Origin: Sphaerisporangium sp040649355
GTDB lineage: Bacteria; Actinomycetota; Actinomycetes; Streptosporangiales; Streptosporangiaceae
Direction of reading: 5' to 3'
Length of the DNA stretch: 64,000 bases
NCBI RefSeq assembly: GCF_043197795.1
Contig: NZ_JBICTU010000015.1
Span: 124,001-188,000 of the forward strand
The position numbers were made by a program, and so were the translations under genes. The notes below the pieces were generated by a model. It made no database searches and was not told where the DNA came from. It was given only the letters and a program-made list of their open reading frames with translations. How positions within the stretch are numbered: the stretch's first letter is position 1; the number at the start of each line of letters is the position of its first letter. Positions 15,987 through 24,515 of this stretch are shown here, piece by piece.

Positions 15987-17033
15987 GTGAACCCGAGAAG
16001 TGATGACCCGACCCCTTGCGAGTCCTTCGCCGCCATCCAGCGCATCCGATACTCCGTGTGGTCCGTCGGACTCTCCCTGATGCTGCTGGCCACCAGCGTC
16101 CGACCATGGGTGCGCTCCGCTGAGCCGTCCGCCGGCACCGTGCTCTCGCTGTGGGACCTGCCGACCTCCGACCTCCGGATCATCAGCGAGAACGGCACCA
16201 GCGCTTTCGGCATGCTGGTACTCGCCCTCTCCCTCGCCATGGTCACGGCGCTCAACCCCGTACGCCCGATGATCCTGGGCACTCTGCTGTCAGCGATCCT
16301 GAGCTTCCTCAATCTCATGTGGCTCCATCAGGCCCTCCCCAGGCCGCACAGCCGCTTCCCCTGGAGCACGGCGTGGGTCACGCCGGGATCCGCCCCGACC
16401 GCCGCGCTCGTGGAGACGCTCGCGCTCATAATCGGCCTCGCCCTGGTGGCCGTGGCCGACTCGTCGGACGAGCGGGACGTCATCCAGCAGACGTCGCCGG
16501 ACCCCGCGGAACAATCTGGAACCTCCGCGTGGTCGCCTTACCCCACCCACAGACTCGCCCAGGCGGCCCGGGGGATGGTCCTCGTCCTCCTGCTCTTCTT
16601 CGCGGGCACCCTGCCGTGGATGCGCTTCCGCCATCACCTTCGCGACGGGAGCGACACGATCAGGCACCTGTCGCTGTGGGACCTGTCCGACGCGTCCATC
16701 AGCGACAAGGTGACCACGGCAGGCCAGGTGACGCTCACCCTGCTGGTCGCTTCATGCCTTCTCGTCTTACTGGCCGCCGCCGAGCCCCACCGCATGGTCG
16801 CCGCCTGCGGCGCCATGTCGCTCTGTCTCACCGTCGCGTCGGTCATCCGGCTCTGCTTCATGGCCACCGACCTCCACCGCCGGTACCCAGCCGTCGAGTT
16901 GACCGCGCTCCCGGGCCTGGTCCTCACGGTCGCCTTGCTCCTGGTATCCACAACCGTCCTCGTGGGGCCGTCGCTGTGCCGGAGGCTGCGAACAACCGCC
17001 AGACGCCCTTACGCGGAACGCCACCCGGTTTGA
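15987..17033 (+). CDS. Membrane protein made of two similar halves, unknown function
   Basis: 348 aa from GTG 15987. Two segments share a layout: a helix ending in PW(V/M)R, then 10-20 polar residues, then LSLWDL and another pair of helices (first copy residues about 30-85, second about 208-262). This points to internal duplication. In total about eight hydrophobic segments are present, with a polar linker near residues 158-190. I do not recognise the family. The gene is followed at about 80 nt by the DUF6571 gene on the same strand. Confidence 0.65.
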   Translation: MNPRSDDPTPCESFAAIQRIRYSVWSVGLSLMLLATSVRPWVRSAEPSAGTVLSLWDLPTSDLRIISENGTSAFGMLVLALSLAMVTALNPVRPMILGTLLSAILSFLNLMWLHQALPRPHSRFPWSTAWVTPGSAPTAALVETLALIIGLALVAVADSSDERDVIQQTSPDPAEQSGTSAWSPYPTHRLAQAARGMVLVLLLFFAGTLPWMRFRHHLRDGSDTIRHLSLWDLSDASISDKVTTAGQVTLTLLVASCLLVLLAAAEPHRMVAACGAMSLCLTVASVIRLCFMATDLHRRYPAVELTALPGLVLTVALLLVSTTVLVGPSLCRRLRTTARRPYAERHPV

Positions 17034-17065
17034 CACACGCCCTCTCCACGCGCCGCCGACTGCGT

Positions 17066-17071
17066 TAGGTT
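17066..17071 (+). promoter_or_regulatory. -10-like box before the DUF6571 gene
   Basis: TAGGTT lies 40 nt before the GTG at 17112; the leader between holds GGAGGGGG. It is the same combination as before the DUF2786 gene. No matching -35 at proper spacing is seen. Confidence 0.3.
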
Positions 17072-17111
17072 TGTGGTCCGGCAACTGGGGCGTCGGAGGG
17101 GGCGTGAGCTC

Positions 17112-19088
17112 GTGAACACCGTGCCGTCAGGAACGGGGCCACTGTCACCGGAGTTCACCGGGATCGATCCCGCCCTGATGGACCGGTTCATCAGCGAGAT
17201 GGAGCACGCCCGGGGGCTCATCGGCGAGCACACGCAGGCGATCCGCCAGGTGTTCGCCACCGAAGGCGTACCCGCCACCTCGCTCGACCCGATCGGCGAG
17301 GTGGAACGCTGGATCGACGAACACCTCCCCGACCTACGCCGCCGCAGCAAACTAGCCCACAACACCGCCCAACTCCCCAACTGGTCCCCGGGGGCGGCGA
17401 ATGGCCTGATGTCCTACGAGGAGAAAGACGTCCTGCCTGCGGCGGAGGCACGCCGCCTGGGCGCGGAGCTGGCCGCTAAATACAAGAAGCTGGACTCCGG
17501 CGTCTTGTCACCCCTCGGCCGGGACCAGAGCTACCAGCAGATCGTCGACACCCTTGCCGCACATGTCAACGATCCCGAGTACACCGCCGCGTTCTTCGCG
17601 GCCCTCGGGCGGCAGGGCACGCTCGACCTTCCGGCGACGCTGCGCCACAACCTCGCGCCTCCCGGAGAGGCGACCCTCGCGCCACCCCGATCCGACGACG
17701 GCATATTGAGCACCGTCAGCCAGGCTTTCGGCACCGCCGTCTCGGCGGGGTCCCACGTGCCCGGATTCTCCAAGATCAAGGACTCGCTGGCGCACACCGC
17801 GCTGTCCGGCGCTGATCAGGTCAATGCCGGCCTGCTGCTGAGCGCGGGATCCTTTCCTGCGAAATGGCTCGCCCAGGTTGCCGTGACGCAGGGGCTCGGA
17901 AAGCCACGTAACGTCAACGCGGGACTTCTGTACGCCCTGGGAAACAACCCCGGCGCGGCACGCCTCGCCCTGAGCACCGTCACAGGGCAAGATCAGTCGA
18001 AACTAATCAAGCTCCTCAAAGACTTCACCGCCCACACCAGTGGCCCGTCGGCGCTGGCCGGTGAGGCCGACGCCTTCGGACGCATGCTGGCCGCCGCCTC
18101 CGGCACCTACGACGAGAAGGACGGCCAGCACAGCAAAGACGCGGCGGCATTCGCCTTCACCGTCATGACGACCCTCGGGGGCCTCAACATCGGCAGAGCC
18201 ACCCGCATACACCTATCGGAGATCGCCGGCGCGTACGCGACCGAGATAGCTGAGGGAGCGGATTTCAGCGACGCCAACCACCTGCTGCCTAGCGCGTTCG
18301 GAGAAGTGACATCCCAGACCCCAGGGTTGAAACCCATATTCCGTCTGAGCCCGAAGGACACCTACCGGTTCATCGAGACCTTCTCTGACAGCACAGCAAA
18401 CCAGCGACCGTTCCGGGAAGGCATGGGAAACCTGGCTCGCAGGCTGGTCAATGCTGAAGTTCCCGCCATGCTGAAGAGCAAGGATTCCACCCGCTTGAGC
18501 GACGTTTTCGCTGCCTTGGGCAATGTGGCCGGACTCCAGTTAGCCGCTGAAAAGAAGCACAGCAAGGCTGCGGATGACGCCGACGACGCAGCAGGGAAGA
18601 ACTTCAGCACCATATCCGGCAATGCCTTGGGTGTCATCGGCATCTTTATCCCAGGCGAGGAGTTGGGAGCGACCTTATGGACCTTGCTGAGTGGGGCTTG
18701 GTCGGCATGGGACACATACAAGCCCGATAGGGAAAAAGAGGGCGAAAAAGTCGATAAGGCCAATCATGAGGAAACACTCGGCCGCCAGCATGGCATAGCA
18801 CAATCACTGATTGATGCCGGAATCAAACCGAAGGTGTCGCCGCGCGACTATCAGACCATGTACCCATCTGATGCCTCTATCGTTGGCGACGATGACAAAC
18901 TTCACCCCTTCGCCGAGATCCTTAAGTCCAAGAACAACGGCAGCCTGGAATCCCTTGACCGTTGGTTACTGGAGAACGGCATGGGCAAGAGCAGCCAGCT
19001 CTCAATCGGCGAATTGTCCAATCGCTTTGCCGATAGATTCGAGGGCAAAAAAGAGCGCACAAAAGAACGCGCCCTCGACTTCGAATAA
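17112..19088 (+). CDS. DUF6571-like protein, probable type VII secretion-associated, with a mosaic C-terminus
   Basis: 658 aa. The N-terminal part (DPALMDRFISEMEHARGLIGEHTQAI) is helical and lacks a signal peptide; the middle contains the pattern HVNDPEYTAAFFAALG and a stretch with ADQVNAGLLLSAGSFPAKWLA, as in large actinobacterial DUF6571 proteins found with WXG100 genes. GTG 17112 is chosen for its GGAGGG leader. From about 18,290 to the end, base composition turns clearly less GC-rich and codons less biased, so the last 260 residues look newer than the rest. A conserved core with a swapped C-terminal domain is typical of secreted polymorphic effectors, but I see no known toxin fold, and activity is unproven. 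Confidence 0.6.
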   Translation: MNTVPSGTGPLSPEFTGIDPALMDRFISEMEHARGLIGEHTQAIRQVFATEGVPATSLDPIGEVERWIDEHLPDLRRRSKLAHNTAQLPNWSPGAANGLMSYEEKDVLPAAEARRLGAELAAKYKKLDSGVLSPLGRDQSYQQIVDTLAAHVNDPEYTAAFFAALGRQGTLDLPATLRHNLAPPGEATLAPPRSDDGILSTVSQAFGTAVSAGSHVPGFSKIKDSLAHTALSGADQVNAGLLLSAGSFPAKWLAQVAVTQGLGKPRNVNAGLLYALGNNPGAARLALSTVTGQDQSKLIKLLKDFTAHTSGPSALAGEADAFGRMLAAASGTYDEKDGQHSKDAAAFAFTVMTTLGGLNIGRATRIHLSEIAGAYATEIAEGADFSDANHLLPSAFGEVTSQTPGLKPIFRLSPKDTYRFIETFSDSTANQRPFREGMGNLARRLVNAEVPAMLKSKDSTRLSDVFAALGNVAGLQLAAEKKHSKAADDADDAAGKNFSTISGNALGVIGIFIPGEELGATLWTLLSGAWSAWDTYKPDREKEGEKVDKANHEETLGRQHGIAQSLIDAGIKPKVSPRDYQTMYPSDASIVGDDDKLHPFAEILKSKNNGSLESLDRWLLENGMGKSSQLSIGELSNRFADRFEGKKERTKERALDFE

Positions 19089-19092
19089 CAAC

Positions 19093-19560
19093 TCAAGAGG
19101 GCCGCAGACACTCAGTCTCACCCCGTATCGAGTATTCACCCTTCGTGTGCGAGTTTAGAAGCAGAACAGTCGCCGTTGAGTTGTCGGCAACCGTCACCGT
19201 CCCGATGCCACCGTTCCCATCAACTATGGAGTAGTCTCCAACTCGTTTGACGGCTCCAAGCATCATGTCGTTAAGCGCATCCGGTGCCGTCCCTGCTTCA
19301 AGGTCACGACCTGTTGCAGCATAAGTTTGTTTGGCTTTTCCTTCGGCACACGGGATGTCTTTGCCGCCTGGATCCGAGATAGTGACACTCTTAGCATTTC
19401 GTTCCTTCAAGAGTTGAAGGATGTGAGCTTTCAACGTCTGCCCCGCTTGGGCGGCGGTGGGGCCTTTGTCGGATGTGCAGGCAGTCAGGGACAAGGGCGT
19501 GAGCAGTGCGAGTACGGCGGCCTTGCGGCGGAGCTTTACGGGACTGGTCAGGCCGAGCAT
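19093..19560 (-). CDS. Small lipoprotein
   Basis: 155 aa starting at ATG 19560, which has GGAGG 8 nt upstream. The N-terminus KLRRKAAVLALLTPLSLTAC is a lipoprotein signal peptide with lipobox LTAC, so the mature protein begins at that cysteine (residue 27) and is anchored outside the membrane. The mature part (about 128 aa) resembles small actinobacterial lipoproteins of the DUF4333 kind (LKERNAKSVTISDPGGKDIPC), though I am not certain. Its stop is 4 nt from the stop of the DUF6571 gene, convergent, and it shares the lower GC content of that gene's end. Confidence 0.75.
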   Translation of the reverse strand: MLGLTSPVKLRRKAAVLALLTPLSLTACTSDKGPTAAQAGQTLKAHILQLLKERNAKSVTISDPGGKDIPCAEGKAKQTYAATGRDLEAGTAPDALNDMMLGAVKRVGDYSIVDGNGGIGTVTVADNSTATVLLLNSHTKGEYSIRGETECLRPS

Positions 19561-19679
19561 CGTTTTCGCCTCCAGGTCTGGCCGGGGAACCGGTCGAGCC
19601 CACATAATCTCAGTGAGAACCCCTGCGCCATCTAGTATCTACAGTTTCATCGATCCTTCCACCGCAGCGGGAGCCAGGG

Positions 19680-19982
19680 TTGCCCCTTGACGACGATCTG
19701 GTGCCGAACCCGAAGTATCGGGATCTGGAGACGGCGCTCGCCGCCGTGCGTGCGCACATCCACGTGCTGGAGACCGCCCTCGATCCCGTCTGCGCGCACT
19801 TCGGTGGCCAGGCCGTATGGGTGGGGCCTACCGCGCGGGCCTTCGGAGAAGAACTGAACGGCCGCAGAGCAAGGATCAGAACAGCGGCGCAACACGTCCT
19901 CGCCGAGCTTGAGGCAGAGTTGCGCGCCACCCCCACCAAGGTCTCCCGAGCGGCGGCGTCCAGCATGAGTGGTTGGGGTTGA
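19680..19982 (+). CDS. WXG100-like small helical protein
   Basis: 100 aa with two long helices around a W-V-G turn (residues 43-45, in AVWVGPTARAFGEELNGR), the pattern of ESX/type VII substrates. Start TTG 19680 is used because GGGAG lies about 9 nt upstream and no ATG is available; GTG 19701 is an alternative. It lies divergent from the lipoprotein gene and about 600 nt downstream of the DUF6571 gene. No secretion machinery (EccC, EccD) is in the window. Confidence 0.6.
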   Translation: MPLDDDLVPNPKYRDLETALAAVRAHIHVLETALDPVCAHFGGQAVWVGPTARAFGEELNGRRARIRTAAQHVLAELEAELRATPTKVSRAAASSMSGWG

Positions 19983-20022
19983 CCCATCGCGTTCGCCACG
20001 GGTACGGACTGCCAGTCGCCGC

Positions 20023-20066
20023 CCCAAACGACGGCCGGCCCTGAGTGAACATAGTGACAGGGTTGA
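20023..20066 (+). repeat. Copy A of a 44-bp direct repeat flanking the HTH-TPR regulator
   Basis: Matches positions 21710-21753 at 36 of 44 bases without gaps and in the same orientation. It begins CCCAAACG and contains GGCCCTG, TAGTGA and AGGG. This copy lies in the 93-bp space between the WXG100-like gene and the regulator's stop. It does not look coding in this copy (in-frame stop). Confidence 0.7.
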
Positions 20067-20075
20067 AGTACCGGG

Positions 20076-21416
20076 TCAGGCTCTCGAAGGTGACATGGCC
20101 TGGAGCATTGCCGGGTCCGGTGCCCGTACATCGGCCAGTGCCTCGCGCCAGTCGGCGCTCGCCGCCCCAGTGGGATTAAGCAGGGCGTCGAAGTCGTGTG
20201 CCCGTACCACCACGGTGATGCTGGGCCCGGTGGGAGGCGTCTCCCGGATGGCGTCGGTGGCGAATCGACAGGCCTCCTCGATCTCCCCAGCCTTGGCCAG
20301 AGCACATGCGTAGGCGAAGCGCACAAGCGCCGGATCGTTGGAAGCACTGTTGTCGTACGAGGCGAGCGCGCGGCTCACGGCCTCCGCCGTGCCGTCCAGG
20401 TCACCGAGATCGGCTCGCCCACGTGCCTCGTAGAAGGTGTGCCTTTCGGGTTGGAACGACAGGATGCCCGGCTGAAGCTCGTCGGCTGAGCATCGCTCCA
20501 AGGTGGTGCGGGACCTGCTGATGGCTCGTTCGAAGGCGGTCCGATCGCCCAGGGACGCGTGGGCCAACGCGGCGAGCCCCCACATCCACGCGATAGCGGG
20601 AGTGGCGCCCACCGCGTGCTCCAGCCTTGCGGTGACGGTCGTCAGGACTGAGCGTGGGTCCGCCGAATATGTCGGCATGAGTGCGGCGCTGGTCAGCGCG
20701 AGGTCACCGAGGTAGAGGTCTCCTGCCTCGTCCGCCGCCCGCCTCGCAGCGGCGTACCAGCGGCGAGCCAGCGGAAAGTGATTGGCGCAGAACATGATCT
20801 CGCCGACGACGATGGAGAGCTTGGCTCCTACTCGCGTCAGCCGACGTTGCGCCTCGGCCGGCTGCCTGTAGGCGAGCAACTCCCTGACGCTCGCCAAATG
20901 AAGGAGCGCTTCCGGCAGCACCGACGGCGGTGGAACCTTCTGGCCGAGCCGGTCGGCTTCGTTCTCCAGAAAGAGCAGCCGAGCTTCGCCGACGTTACTG
21001 GAGTCGAGTGCCTGCTCGAACAGGTCAGGGCCGCGCAAGATGCTCTCGCTGAGGCCGATGGCCAAGGTGGTCGCGCCGAGTTGGAATACCTCTCGCCGTC
21101 TCGTGGCCGCCTCCCGAGGGTCGGGGCGCATGGCATGAACGCCGGAGTCCTTTCCTACAGGGTCGTACGGCGCGAGGAGTTCCGCAACGGTGTGGCCGGG
21201 AAACATCCGCTCTAGGACCCGGCAATGGTCGGCATGCGGCTTGGTCTTCAGGTGGCCTTTGAGCCAGCGACCGAAAGCCTCCCGGCTCGGCGACGACCCG
21301 ATCAGGTTGCGATCGAGGCTCCGGGCCACCTTGTCGTACTCCAAGCAGAACGCCCGATGCGTCTCCTGATGACGCTTCATCAGCAACACCTTCAGCAACG
21401 TCTGCCGGCCAGACAT
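20076..21416 (-). CDS. HTH regulator with TPR-like helical repeats
   Basis: 446 aa from ATG 21416. The first 80 residues hold an XRE-like helix-turn-helix region (SREAFGRWLKGHLKTKPHADHCRVLERMFPG, residues 42-72); the remaining 350 residues are all-helical and TPR-like (for example ALLHLASVRELLAYRQPAEAQRRL). This is a common actinomycete regulator type, often encoded next to small genes and mobile DNA. GGAGGG lies 12 nt before the ATG, slightly far. A 44-bp direct repeat is found just after its stop and about 300 nt before its start. Confidence 0.75.
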   Translation of the reverse strand: MSGRQTLLKVLLMKRHQETHRAFCLEYDKVARSLDRNLIGSSPSREAFGRWLKGHLKTKPHADHCRVLERMFPGHTVAELLAPYDPVGKDSGVHAMRPDPREAATRRREVFQLGATTLAIGLSESILRGPDLFEQALDSSNVGEARLLFLENEADRLGQKVPPPSVLPEALLHLASVRELLAYRQPAEAQRRLTRVGAKLSIVVGEIMFCANHFPLARRWYAAARRAADEAGDLYLGDLALTSAALMPTYSADPRSVLTTVTARLEHAVGATPAIAWMWGLAALAHASLGDRTAFERAISRSRTTLERCSADELQPGILSFQPERHTFYEARGRADLGDLDGTAEAVSRALASYDNSASNDPALVRFAYACALAKAGEIEEACRFATDAIRETPPTGPSITVVVRAHDFDALLNPTGAASADWREALADVRAPDPAMLQAMSPSRA

Positions 21417-21832
21417 GGGCGATACCCACCCTCCGCTATCGATCACCTACAATAAGTCACCTCTGCACACGGTAAAGCTTCTCACCACCGCGTTCAGCTT
21501 CTTTCCTACGACGACACAGACAAGACACACCGGCGACAGCCCGATGACCTGTCACGCCGAACCGGACCGCTCCGCGTGATCCTCAGCGGCCCGACCCGAG
21601 CTACGCAAACGGCCCGAATTAAACCGGTACACGAAATCACCGGACACCCCGAGGCAGACAGGGGTGACCCAGGCACATCATCGGAGCCACTCCGCGCGGC
21701 GCCCAGACCCCCAAACGGCGACTGGCCCTGGGCGAACGTAGTGAAAGGGCTGAGATAGCGGCTCCGCTTCATCCCGTATTAGCCAGAGTCGATTTCACCC
21801 TAAGTAGCAACCCAGCTCCGGATGGTTACGAG
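21417..21832. other. 416-bp divergent spacer containing repeat copy B
   Basis: The spacer separates the regulator from the DUF3800-like pseudogene. Copy B of the 44-bp repeat is at 21710-21753 (see 20023-20066). In copy B the plus strand can be read as PNGDWPWANVVKGLR followed by a stop, and copy A reads similarly but with an internal stop, so both may be decayed remains of one small coding segment. No intact gene is seen. Confidence 0.45.
21710..21753 (+). repeat. Copy B of the 44-bp direct repeat
   Basis: Same orientation as copy A at 20023-20066, with 8 substitutions and no gaps. It lies about 290 nt upstream of the regulator's start, so the pair brackets the regulator gene. Confidence 0.7.
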
Positions 21833-22452
21833 ATGATGACCGCGTGCATCCCCCCCGCATCGACTTTGGCCGGATACATCGACGAATCGATCCACACCGG
21901 TGCCCGCCTGTACGTGATCGGTCTCGTAGTGGCGGACCCGGGCATCGCGGACGACGTCAGACGTCATGTGTCGGCACTGGTTCCCTCCGCGCGCCCGCCG
22001 CACTGGGCGATGGAGGACGAGCCGACCCGTGCTGCACTGATCAAGGAGATCGGTGCCATTCCGGTCGAAGCACATGTGTACGGCTGCCGCTTCGAACGGC
22101 CGAAGCGCAAAGAGGCCGCGCGAGCGCGTCCCTGACGTGGCTGGCGCAGGACCTGCCGCGCCAGGCCCGTGAGGTCGTGGTGGCCGAGCGGGAGGCAAGC
22201 CAGGACCGACAGGACCGGAAGGTTCTTGGCGGGCTGGCAGGACGACCGGCGCGCTTCGCGTACCGGCATGCTCCCTATGCGAAGGAGCCACTGCTCTGGC
22301 TGGCGGACGTCATCGTGAGCAGCACGGCCAAACTGCTGGCACTCGATGAGGACATGACGGGCCGGGGACTTGACTCCGTGCTCGATACATCGGCTGCGAG
22401 CCCGAGTAGTCTGCGAACACGCGAAAGCCGGGCCACCACCTGCGGAGGTTAA
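21833..22452 (+). pseudogene. DUF3800-like gene broken by a frameshift
   Basis: The first frame (21833-22135) encodes LAGYIDESIHTGARLYVIG, the N-terminal Y-I-D-E-S motif of DUF3800 (an RNase H-fold family often linked to mobile elements), then stops. The next frame carries the rest: LTWLAQDLPRQAREVVVAER, and near the end PLLWLADVIVSSTAKLL, the expected C-terminal leucine-alanine-aspartate motif. The two parts join within the GC-alternating run at about 22110-22130 and together give about 205 aa, the family's usual size. A real frameshift or a sequencing error both explain it. Confidence 0.6.
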
Positions 22453-22977
22453 CCCGGCTCCACTTCATGACCCCGAGTGGGCCATGCATCACCCATGGTA
22501 GCCGGGCCGTCGCAGCGTCTGTCAAGCCGATAGCCCACATGGCCGAGGAACACCGCGCTCATCACGTCCCGCCCTGTCAGTTATACGGCTCGCGTCTGGC
22601 GATACTCGGGTCGTGCCCGCCGCTTGCTCCGTTCTCGGGCTGACCAGGGCCGGTCGGCGAGTATCGCTTACCGTCGATGGCCCACACCATGGGCTTGGAG
22701 CGGTCGTTCGCCCAGGCGGCCCGGACATTCCGGAAACCCAGCAGACCCAGACCTTGCTGGAGAATCTGGAGCAGCTTTACCACTGACGCAACCCGCCCCG
22801 ACCTAGGCATACCGTCCATGGCGATCTCTCGCGTCCGGGCTCGTCCATGGCCGTTATCACCCAGATATCACTCAGCCACGGTCCAGGCGAGGGGTTGAGG
22901 GACACTATGCATGCCTAGACATGGAACCTGGGCAGTTGGAGCTCGATATGATCTTCAACTGGATAACAAAGATCAAG
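22453..22977. other. 525-bp region without a confident gene
   Basis: The only frame of note is on the minus strand, about 22577-22807, for some 77 residues containing VKLLQILQQGLGLLGFRNV and WANDRSKPMVWAIDGKRY. It resembles no family I know and lacks a clear ribosome binding site; it may be a gene fragment. The region lies between the DUF3800-like pseudogene and a toxin-antitoxin pair, and may be decayed mobile DNA. Confidence 0.3.
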
Positions 22978-23226
22978 CTACATCCACTGCACGCGGACGA
23001 TGTATACCTCGCGTTGGGGCTCCAACACTAGATAGGTCACGAGTCCACGCTCTCCAAACGGCATGACCCGCATGTTGCCATCGGGCTTGCTGGGCGCTTG
23101 CGGTCCGCCGGCCCAGGGCTCCAGCTCAACCAAGTCCAGCACCCCGACCAGATACCGTATGGCATCCTCGGGGAGGGCCGCGATCTGTTCTTGAGCGACA
23201 GGATCGGGCTCAACGATCGAGTACAC
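22978..23226 (-). CDS. RelE/ParE-like toxin
   Basis: 82 aa. The pattern DPVAQEQIAALPEDAIRYLVGVLDLVELEPWAG, then RVMPFGERGLVTYLVLEPQREVYIVRVQWM, matches small RelE/ParE-superfamily proteins (helix pair then antiparallel strands with a basic residue before the end). The GTG start at 23226 follows the partner's stop codon directly, with no gap, so translation is coupled. Typical members cleave mRNA at the ribosome or poison gyrase; which applies here cannot be told. Confidence 0.7.
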   Translation of the reverse strand: MYSIVEPDPVAQEQIAALPEDAIRYLVGVLDLVELEPWAGGPQAPSKPDGNMRVMPFGERGLVTYLVLEPQREVYIVRVQWM

Positions 23227-23571
23227 CTACCGCTCGACCCCGCGCTCAGCCAGCAGTTGGCGCCACGTCTTGTCTCCCCGAGGGAGCGGCTTGCCGACGT
23301 CAGCCAGTTTCTGGACACGGGCAGACCGCTCGTAGAGATCTCTACGACCCTGCGGATCCTTGATCGAGTCGCACGCGATAAGCCACCAGGTATGGATGAA
23401 CTCGCTTAGCCGGCCGAGGTCCAAACTGGCGCGGACCTCAGCCAAGACGACGTCAAGACCCGCGTCGAACCCATCTCGGTCCTGCGGCACGACCAACGCT
23501 CTGCGGATGGCGCGCAGATTCTTCTCCGGCAGGGGGCCTTCGGGGGTGAACTCGTGCGGTTGCGCGCTCAT
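23227..23571 (-). CDS. DUF6247-family protein, probable antitoxin
   Basis: 114 aa. The pattern NLRAIRRALVVPQDRDGFDAGLDVVLAEVRASLDLGRLSEFIHTWWLIA fits DUF6247, a family of small actinobacterial proteins commonly encoded next to RelE-like toxins. It is the first gene of the pair and abuts the toxin gene with zero spacing. It is expected to bind the toxin; no DNA-binding motif is obvious. Confidence 0.65.
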   Translation of the reverse strand: MSAQPHEFTPEGPLPEKNLRAIRRALVVPQDRDGFDAGLDVVLAEVRASLDLGRLSEFIHTWWLIACDSIKDPQGRRDLYERSARVQKLADVGKPLPRGDKTWRQLLAERGVER

Positions 23572-23894
23572 GCCGCCAGTGTACTAACAGGTACTTAGCG
23601 CGGCCCAGCCAATCGCAGGACCTTACGCAACATCGAGTGGCCACTCATCGCTCCCGAAGCCGCCAAGGTGGAAGCTGCCGCCCCACTCTCTCAGTCGGCC
23701 TGTGGGAGGGAGCTGACCACCGACGAATCGATGCCGGCTCCACCCACACCGTGAAGACTGACGTGCTACGGCACGGAAGGGACACGGGAGGGACAGTTCC
23801 ACGACCTTTCGCGGCGCAGCGGAACGCTGCTGGCAACCTCCTCCGCTTCCTAGCGTCACCGCCGAACGACAAGCGAGTGATGGAGGTAGCGCAG
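23572..23894. other. 323-bp divergent spacer, no gene seen
   Basis: It holds the promoters of the DUF6247/RelE pair (minus) and of the RsbW-like ATPase gene (plus). I see no repeat, hairpin or small ORF worth naming. Confidence 0.4.
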
Positions 23895-24350
23895 ATGCCC
23901 GGTGAAGACGCCGGAGCGGGCCTGTGGGGGCACTGGGACAGTGATACGAGGCGCGGACGCCTGAGCGCCGGGGTCCGGTCGCTGGAGAAGGCGGTGTTCC
24001 GGGCCGGGGAGGTGAACGTGGGTGAGGCGCGGCTGTGGATACGCAAGGTCCTCGACGGTCATCCGCGCTGTGACGACGCGGTGCTCCTGCTGTCGGAGGC
24101 CGTGACCAACTCGGTGGTCCACACCCGTTCCACGGTGATCGGGACGGTGGTGCGCATGGAGGAGGACGGCCGCGTACAGATCGAGGTCGTCGACGACGGC
24201 GCGGAGACCATGCCCTCCACCTGCCGCCACTCCCCCGGCGACCTCGTGGAGTCGGGACGCGGGATCGCGCTGATCCGCGCACTGTCGGACCGGTGGGGGT
24301 TCAGCGAGGAGAGCCCCCGCTGCGTCGTCTGGTTCGTCCTCGATCCGTAG
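23895..24350 (+). CDS. HATPase_c protein, RsbW/anti-sigma-factor kinase type
   Basis: 151 aa. It has the N box (LLLSEAVTNSVVH, near residues 61-73), a G1-like motif (EVVDDG) and G2 (SGRGIALIRALSDRWG), the layout of stand-alone GHKL ATPases that bind anti-anti-sigma factors and sigma factors in actinomycetes. No cognate sigma factor is adjacent. ATG 23895 is preferred over ATG 23880 because GGAGG lies 8 nt before it. The gene ends 165 nt from the convergent hyuB gene, with a 37-bp repeat between. Confidence 0.82.
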   Translation: MPGEDAGAGLWGHWDSDTRRGRLSAGVRSLEKAVFRAGEVNVGEARLWIRKVLDGHPRCDDAVLLLSEAVTNSVVHTRSTVIGTVVRMEEDGRVQIEVVDDGAETMPSTCRHSPGDLVESGRGIALIRALSDRWGFSEESPRCVVWFVLDP

Positions 24351-24393
24351 TGGTTCACGGGACCCGGGGCGGAGGCCGGGCGGACCCCGCCGC

Positions 24394-24504
24394 CGGCCTG
24401 CCGCTTCACATGTCGGTGGCGGCCCGCCACCGGCCTGCCGCGTCACGTGTCGGGGGCGGCCCGCCACCCGCCTGCGGCGTCATGGTGTCGGCGTCGGCCT
24501 GTGG
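24394..24504. repeat. 37-bp tandem repeat, three copies
   Basis: Copies begin at 24394, 24431 and 24468; the first two differ at few positions and the third is more diverged. Each starts (C/G)GGCCTGC-like and ends in GGCGGCCCGCCAC, which contains the palindrome GGCGGCCCGCC. The array lies between convergent genes and may form hairpins acting as a terminator. Confidence 0.85.
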
Positions 24505-24515
24505 CGGGCGTGGCG

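Noticed and set aside
24394..24504. 37-bp repeats as CRISPR repeats
   Set aside because: There are no unique spacers and no cas genes; the copies are directly adjacent.
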